Below, one piece after another: positions 59,689 to 64,000 of a stretch of 64,000 bases of DNA (within the stretch, counting starts at the first letter, position 1; each line of letters starts with the position of its first letter). The notes below the pieces were generated by a model, which saw only the letters and a list, made by a program, of their open reading frames with translations, had not been told where the DNA came from and ran no database searches. A program made the position numbers and the translations under genes. The stretch is from Chitinophaga niastensis (GTDB lineage Bacteria; Bacteroidota; Bacteroidia; Chitinophagales; Chitinophagaceae): the NCBI RefSeq assembly GCF_003014755.1, contig NZ_PYAW01000002.1, positions 930,001 through 994,000 on the forward strand. The letters are read 5' to 3'.

Positions 59689-60948
59689 ATGAAAAAATAT
59701 ATTATCCTGCATTTCCTGTGCCTGCTGACTATTGCCATGACAAGCTGTAAAAAATATGCAGAAGCTCCTTTGCTCTCTCATCCGGCATACCTGCGGGTAT
59801 TCAATGACATGGCTTATAGTGTGGATTTTTTGCACAACGGACAGGGCGTGCCTTTCCTGACCTTCATTATGGACCCGCATACAGATGCTGCCGGTGTGGC
59901 AGATACAGGAGCCATTGTTGGAGACTTTTTAGGAACAAGGCAACTATTCAGTCTTTCTTATCCTATTAATGAAGCTAATAGCTCCAGTGGGCAGACAACC
60001 AACGACGGGCGCGGAGGCGTCGTAAACCTGAATCCGGTGAACTTTGAATATCCGGGTAATGCGCATGTATTAACAGCGCCGGCCATCAATGGTTTTGATC
60101 TTTCTGCCTGGGCACAGGTGCCTGCAGGCAAACACCGTATCCTGTTTGTGAACAGGCCGCAGAATAATACTTCTTTTCCAAATCTTTCTGCTACCATTCG
60201 CAGTAATGTACTGCTGGATACTACCGTTAATTTTGAAGAAGGAGAGGTGTATACGATGGAAGTAGTGGCGCGCGACCTGGATAATAATAAGTATGGCTTG
60301 TATTTGCGCCGGGAAGCCTTTGTTCATCAGTCTTTTGAAGAAAATAAGATCTATGCAGGATTTGTAAATCTTTCCGGTGTGCAGCCCAGGTCTTCACAGT
60401 ATCATTTCAAGCCTGCTTTTTCAGATAATGTGAGCATCTATTATACTTATAATATTTACGATGATATTGCTTCAGACTTCAAACCCTTAGATCCTTCCTA
60501 TAATCCGTTGCCGGGTTATAATAACATCTATTATACCACGCTGCAAACAAAAATGGATACTGTTATTCCGTACCTGGCGCTCCCAATGCTGCCCCGTAAT
60601 TATTTTTTCCGGCAGGATACACTGCGTACCTATTTGGATAAAAGTGTTGTTTTAATAGGGGGAGGAGCTACCAGGTATGGATCCATGCCTCATGTACGTT
60701 TTGACCTGGCAGATGCCGCCAATGTAGGGCCAACGTTTCCGTTGATCTGTGCCGGTGATCCCACCATCTTTAATAATTACAATGTGAATACTACCTATAT
60801 TAAAAAATTTACGCCCAATCTTAACCTGGTGGTGAATACCGGCAATGCCTTACACATTTACAGCACACTGAATATTATGGAAATGGTGTACGACAGAGTA
60901 TACCTGATGCAGATACAGCGAGGATTCAATGAAGTGCCTAAAAACTAA
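59689..60948 (+). CDS. Hypothetical surface lipoprotein
   Basis: A lipoprotein of 419 aa with lipobox IAMTSC (Cys20) followed by Lys-Lys-Tyr. No family identified with certainty. The N-terminal beta-rich domain (AYLRVFNDMAYSVDFLHNGQGVPFLT) has a weak resemblance to the DUF4397-like repeats of the preceding protein. Later segments KIYAGFVNLSGVQPRSSQYHFKPAF and HVRFDLADAANVGPTFPLI are likewise beta-rich. It starts 6 bp after the preceding stop; the next gene begins 7 bp after its own stop, so it is part of the operon. Proposed role is an extracellular partner of the receptor. Confidence 0.75.
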   Translation: MKKYIILHFLCLLTIAMTSCKKYAEAPLLSHPAYLRVFNDMAYSVDFLHNGQGVPFLTFIMDPHTDAAGVADTGAIVGDFLGTRQLFSLSYPINEANSSSGQTTNDGRGGVVNLNPVNFEYPGNAHVLTAPAINGFDLSAWAQVPAGKHRILFVNRPQNNTSFPNLSATIRSNVLLDTTVNFEEGEVYTMEVVARDLDNNKYGLYLRREAFVHQSFEENKIYAGFVNLSGVQPRSSQYHFKPAFSDNVSIYYTYNIYDDIASDFKPLDPSYNPLPGYNNIYYTTLQTKMDTVIPYLALPMLPRNYFFRQDTLRTYLDKSVVLIGGGATRYGSMPHVRFDLADAANVGPTFPLICAGDPTIFNNYNVNTTYIKKFTPNLNLVVNTGNALHIYSTLNIMEMVYDRVYLMQIQRGFNEVPKN

Positions 60949-60955
60949 TAACATC

Positions 60956-61978
60956 ATGCAAAAAATTTATATCATCCTGCTGGGGGTATTGCTGCTGCAG
61001 GCCTGTATTAAAAAAGACGATGTGTTGCCGCCCGTATCAAAAGATACACGGCCACTTGCTGCTGTATTGCAGAATAATTACACGTACGCTATGTTTTATA
61101 CTGCCGTAGAGCGTGCCGGATTGGATCAGGTAATTACCGGCGATAGCCTGTATACATTGCTGGTACCGGATAACAGCGTTTTTGCCAGCGCCGGCATTAC
61201 ACCGGATAGTTTACAACATATGGATATAGCAGTGCTGAAAAAACTTATCAGCTATCACATATTACCGGGAGCTGTTACCATGGCTACTGTACCACAAACG
61301 ATCGATTATCCTTTTAAAAGCATAGCAGGGCCCAATGTTTATTTTTCTGTACCTGTGAAGAATGGTGCCATACCTGCATTGCATATCAATGGTGCTACAG
61401 TGAAGAAAGCAGATATTATTGCAGGTAATGGTGTGATACATGCTATTGACCGTGTATTGGAATATCCGGCTGCTACCGTAAAGGAATACCTGGTGCGTAC
61501 GCCAAGGTTTAGTCTTTATACACAGGCACTGAAACAATTTGGGTTGCTGGAAGGATTGACGGCTCCTGGCCCTTTTGTGGTGCTGGCACCTACCAATAAG
61601 GCATTTTTGCAACGTGGCTATGACTCAGCAGCTATTGCAGCCATGGATACCCTGCACTATAAAAAATGGTTGTTTGGTGCAGCCATCATGAAAACCGGTT
61701 TTTTCTTTAAAACAGATTTTAAGGACGCGCCACTGCCAAATGATGCACCGGTGTATGTAACCCCGGATTGCTTAATGGTATTCCGGTCTGATAAGATAGG
61801 CTTGGCACTTTTTGATTATATCCATATCATCAATAATTATACGCCTCCTTATTACGGTAATCCATTTGTATATGGAGATATGGTTACGCTGGATGACCCC
61901 GACCATCCCGCGTTGAATGGTGTAGTGCATGGAACAAATAAACTCCTGGCCTTACCGGATAGCCTGATCATTAAATAA
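60956..61978 (+). CDS. Fasciclin (FAS1)-domain lipoprotein
   Basis: A lipoprotein of 340 aa (start 60956; lipobox LLLQAC, Cys17). Two FAS1 domains: the first at about 28-155 has TLLVPDNSVFASAGI (H1 region), LKKLISYHILPGAV (conserved Tyr-His) and NGVIHAIDRVLEYP (H2); the second at about 160-335 has FVVLAPTNKAFLQRG and VVHGTNKLLALPD but a more divergent middle. FAS1 domains mediate weak adhesion or ligand binding. It is in the operon behind the locus 3 receptor. Confidence 0.9.
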   Translation: MQKIYIILLGVLLLQACIKKDDVLPPVSKDTRPLAAVLQNNYTYAMFYTAVERAGLDQVITGDSLYTLLVPDNSVFASAGITPDSLQHMDIAVLKKLISYHILPGAVTMATVPQTIDYPFKSIAGPNVYFSVPVKNGAIPALHINGATVKKADIIAGNGVIHAIDRVLEYPAATVKEYLVRTPRFSLYTQALKQFGLLEGLTAPGPFVVLAPTNKAFLQRGYDSAAIAAMDTLHYKKWLFGAAIMKTGFFFKTDFKDAPLPNDAPVYVTPDCLMVFRSDKIGLALFDYIHIINNYTPPYYGNPFVYGDMVTLDDPDHPALNGVVHGTNKLLALPDSLIIK

Positions 61979-62004
61979 CTGCCAATACCGCTGAAAAAAT
62001 ATTT

Positions 62005-63255
62005 ATGAAGACAATATTGCAACGCAAACATGTTATAAGTACCCTGCTGCTGTGTAGTCTGCTGTGTGCGTGGAGTGCCTGTTTGAAGCCATCGGATTCA
62101 GATATAATTATCTCACATTCTGCGCCCTTCAAAAATGGCGATATCAATAAAGCATTGGCAGGTGAGCCTTCTCTGAAATTATTCTACCAGGCATATACCC
62201 GGTTGGGATTATCTGCATGGATCGATTCTACCAAAGGGTATACCATCTTTGCTCCGGTAGATTCCGCGATGAAAGCTGCCGGGCTGGATGAAAACACCAT
62301 CAGCAGCCTTTCTATTGACTCCCTGCGTAAACTCATCACCTATCATTTTGTTGCCGGCGCATTGGATGATCTGGCCATGACCAGCAGCGTATTAAGTATC
62401 AGAGCATTGTCTTTCCGCCAGGATACTGCTTTTGATCCCTATCGTGGACATACCGTATATACGGCACCGTTATACATCCAGGAGGCCGGTCAGCTTTTTT
62501 TAAACGGTTTCCCTGTCAGGAAAAATGCACCAGTGATTCCTGCTTCCAATGGTTTTATTTATCCCATCACCCGGCTATTACCGGCACTGCCTGAGCAGCA
62601 TTTATATGATGTGATTGCTTCGCAGCCGGACCTGAGTTTATTTAAAGCGGCACTGATACTGGGCGATAGTATCCGCGGGGCTTACCTGCAATCATTGCAG
62701 GGTGTTAATGATTCGGCTACCAACGATGTTTATTGGCTTTCTCATCCAAAGTTGACAGCACAAGGTGGGAGCCTGCCTACTATACTGGCTCCTACCAATG
62801 CAGCATTTAATAAAGCAGGTTTTTTTACGGTAGATGATATCCGTAAATATGACCTGCGTACGCCCACCGGTTATGATCAGAATGCTCCAAAATTCAATTA
62901 TCCGCCAATGGATAGCGTCGTGAAAAGACATATGCTGTACAACTATGGATTGTACGGAAATAAGATATTCAATGCCCTCCTATTATACAGCGATATGTTG
63001 CATCCGGCTATCAATAATAACATCTATAATATTTACGTGGGAAGGATTACAGGAGACCTGGGGAGCGGTGACACTAATATGAAATGGTTAACAGGATTAC
63101 AGTTTTCCGGGCAACAGGGTGTTGCCAGTGTAAAGTGGAATTCAATAATTGTCAGCATTCCGCAGGATACTGATCCTGCACATCCGGTGCGCAATTTTGT
63201 GGCTACCAATGGTGCATTGTATAAAGTAGACCAGCTTTTTTATCCTAATAATTAA
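62005..63255 (+). CDS. Fasciclin (FAS1)-domain lipoprotein, second
   Basis: A lipoprotein of 416 aa with lipobox AWSAC (Cys26). Domain 1, about 45-205, has TIFAPVDSAMKAAGLDE, LRKLITYHFVAGAL and NGFIYPITRLLPALPE; domain 2, about 210-410, has TILAPTNAAFNKAGF and a long insertion (LRTPTGYDQNAPKFNYPPMDS) before the MLYNYGLYGNK segment. It is 26 bp downstream of the preceding FAS1 gene. The long insertion is unusual for FAS1. Confidence 0.9.
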   Translation: MKTILQRKHVISTLLLCSLLCAWSACLKPSDSDIIISHSAPFKNGDINKALAGEPSLKLFYQAYTRLGLSAWIDSTKGYTIFAPVDSAMKAAGLDENTISSLSIDSLRKLITYHFVAGALDDLAMTSSVLSIRALSFRQDTAFDPYRGHTVYTAPLYIQEAGQLFLNGFPVRKNAPVIPASNGFIYPITRLLPALPEQHLYDVIASQPDLSLFKAALILGDSIRGAYLQSLQGVNDSATNDVYWLSHPKLTAQGGSLPTILAPTNAAFNKAGFFTVDDIRKYDLRTPTGYDQNAPKFNYPPMDSVVKRHMLYNYGLYGNKIFNALLLYSDMLHPAINNNIYNIYVGRITGDLGSGDTNMKWLTGLQFSGQQGVASVKWNSIIVSIPQDTDPAHPVRNFVATNGALYKVDQLFYPNN

Positions 63256-63280
63256 ATTTTTTTAAGTAATACCACTGATG

Positions 63281-64000
63281 ATGAAAAAGGGATTTATTAC
63301 TCATCGCAACTGTATACATGCCATGTTGTTGTTTTGCATAACATGGACGATGCTGAGTTGCAGTAAAGATAAAGATGCACCTGCTCCCACTACAGATCCG
63401 GGATATAACAGCCGTATAAAATTTGTGTTGCAGGATAATTTTAATTTCAGCGTAGTCAATGTGTGCCTGATGTATGCTGGTTTACAGGATAGCCTGGCAG
63501 CACCCGGCCCGTTTACTTTTTTAGCACCGAATAATAATTCATGGGGAAATCTGGGTGTTGGTATCAACGTTACTGTGAATACATTTCTTTTTATCTCTTC
63601 GCAGCGGATGCGGAACATGATGCGGTATCATACGCTGTATGGCAGTTTTTCTTTCAGGGGATTGCCGGTAGGCACAGATACAGCTTACACTACTGTTAGC
63701 GGTGGTCATCTGTATGTAAAGAAGTTTGTGAATGTAAAAGACACGGTAGTCACTGTCAATGGTGTAAAAGTGGAAAGCCTGGATAATCCGGCCTCAAATG
63801 GTATGGTACAGGGACTCACAGCCGTGCTTAACCCTGAGATATATCCAACCATAGCAGGTTTTGTACACAATGAACCCAATCTTACGATGTTCAGTGCTGC
63901 ACTGCAACGCAGCGGGTTGGATACTGCGCTGTTATCCGGCAATGATGTGTATACCGTGCTGGCGCCTTCCAATAAGGCTTTTATTAATTCGGCAGGTAAA
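63281..64000 (+). CDS. Fasciclin (FAS1)-domain lipoprotein, third, cut by window end
   Basis: The frame is open from the ATG at 63281 to the right edge, 240 codons. The lipobox is WTMLSC (Cys27) followed by Ser-Lys-Asp-Lys-Asp. It carries one FAS1 domain so far: GPFTFLAPNNNSWGNLGV, MMRYHTLYGSFSF and NGMVQGLTAVLNPEIYP, followed by the beginning of a second (NLTMFSAALQRSGLDTALLSG, VYTVLAPSNKAFI). A second ATG one codon upstream (63278) could also serve. It is 25 bp after the previous FAS1 gene. The rest of the protein lies outside the window. Confidence 0.88.
   Translation, partial: MKKGFITHRNCIHAMLLFCITWTMLSCSKDKDAPAPTTDPGYNSRIKFVLQDNFNFSVVNVCLMYAGLQDSLAAPGPFTFLAPNNNSWGNLGVGINVTVNTFLFISSQRMRNMMRYHTLYGSFSFRGLPVGTDTAYTTVSGGHLYVKKFVNVKDTVVTVNGVKVESLDNPASNGMVQGLTAVLNPEIYPTIAGFVHNEPNLTMFSAALQRSGLDTALLSGNDVYTVLAPSNKAFINSAGK

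Noticed and set aside
1..64000. CRISPR arrays, tRNA/rRNA genes, prophage or integrase genes
   Set aside because: No regularly spaced repeat array, RNA gene or phage/transposase-like protein was seen; the gaps are short and accounted for.

Overview
The window reads as chromosomal DNA from a Bacteroidota bacterium, most probably a Chitinophaga-like member of the Chitinophagaceae. The reasons are SusC/SusD pairs, three ECF sigma/FecR/TonB-receptor triads with STN domains, many lipoproteins with a Cys-Lys/Ser-Lys/Asp start, LytS/LytTR signalling, few Shine-Dalgarno sequences, -7 elements of the TAnnTTTG type, moderate GC, and a GH30 glucanase suited to fungal cell walls. No tRNA, rRNA, CRISPR array, phage or transposase was seen. 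The genus is an inference from style, not from a marker gene.

Layout. Positions 1-15.5 kb hold ordinary chromosomal genes: the end of an ABC ATPase, a LytS/LytTR two-component pair, a phospholipase C-like protein with a barrel-like tail, a methyltransferase, an aldo/keto reductase divergent from an AraC regulator, an SRPBCC protein, a periplasmic asparaginase with an aspartate 4-decarboxylase, a small membrane protein, a YceI protein, an AhpD/GNAT operon divergent from a MocR regulator, and an alpha/beta hydrolase. From 15.5 to 20.0 kb a TonB receptor plus beta-helix lipoprotein cassette sits between two very large palindromes. From 20 to 25.2 kb there is a WG-repeat protein operon and a YgiB/YgiC-like glutathionylspermidine synthase operon.

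From 25.5 to 43.1 kb there are two complete nutrient-uptake loci. The first is ECF sigma, FecR, SusC, SusD and two TlpA-like thioredoxins. The second is ECF sigma, FecR, SusC, SusD and a GH30 glycosidase. From 43.1 to 49.9 kb there is a metallophosphoesterase, then on the minus strand a second TonB receptor, its beta-helix lipoprotein and an endonuclease/exonuclease/phosphatase-family lipoprotein. A FtsX-type permease follows. From 52.7 kb to the window end a third ECF/FecR/TonB triad leads into a string of surface lipoproteins (DUF4397-like, one unrecognised, then three fasciclin-domain proteins, the last cut by the window edge), with no SusD.

The most interesting signals are three. First, the two TonB + beta-helix modules lack SusD and share an upstream array of 11-bp-phased TTA units, in the same orientation relative to each receptor gene; this looks like a PhoB/OmpR-type operator, and one module carries a phosphoesterase. 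Second, the first module is bracketed by two giant palindromes, one of which supplies the C-terminus of the neighbouring WG-repeat protein. Third, the fasciclin/DUF4397 lipoprotein operon is driven by a sigma/anti-sigma/TonB triad whose sigma factor ends in a membrane-like helix and is preceded by a nested hairpin next to its start codon.
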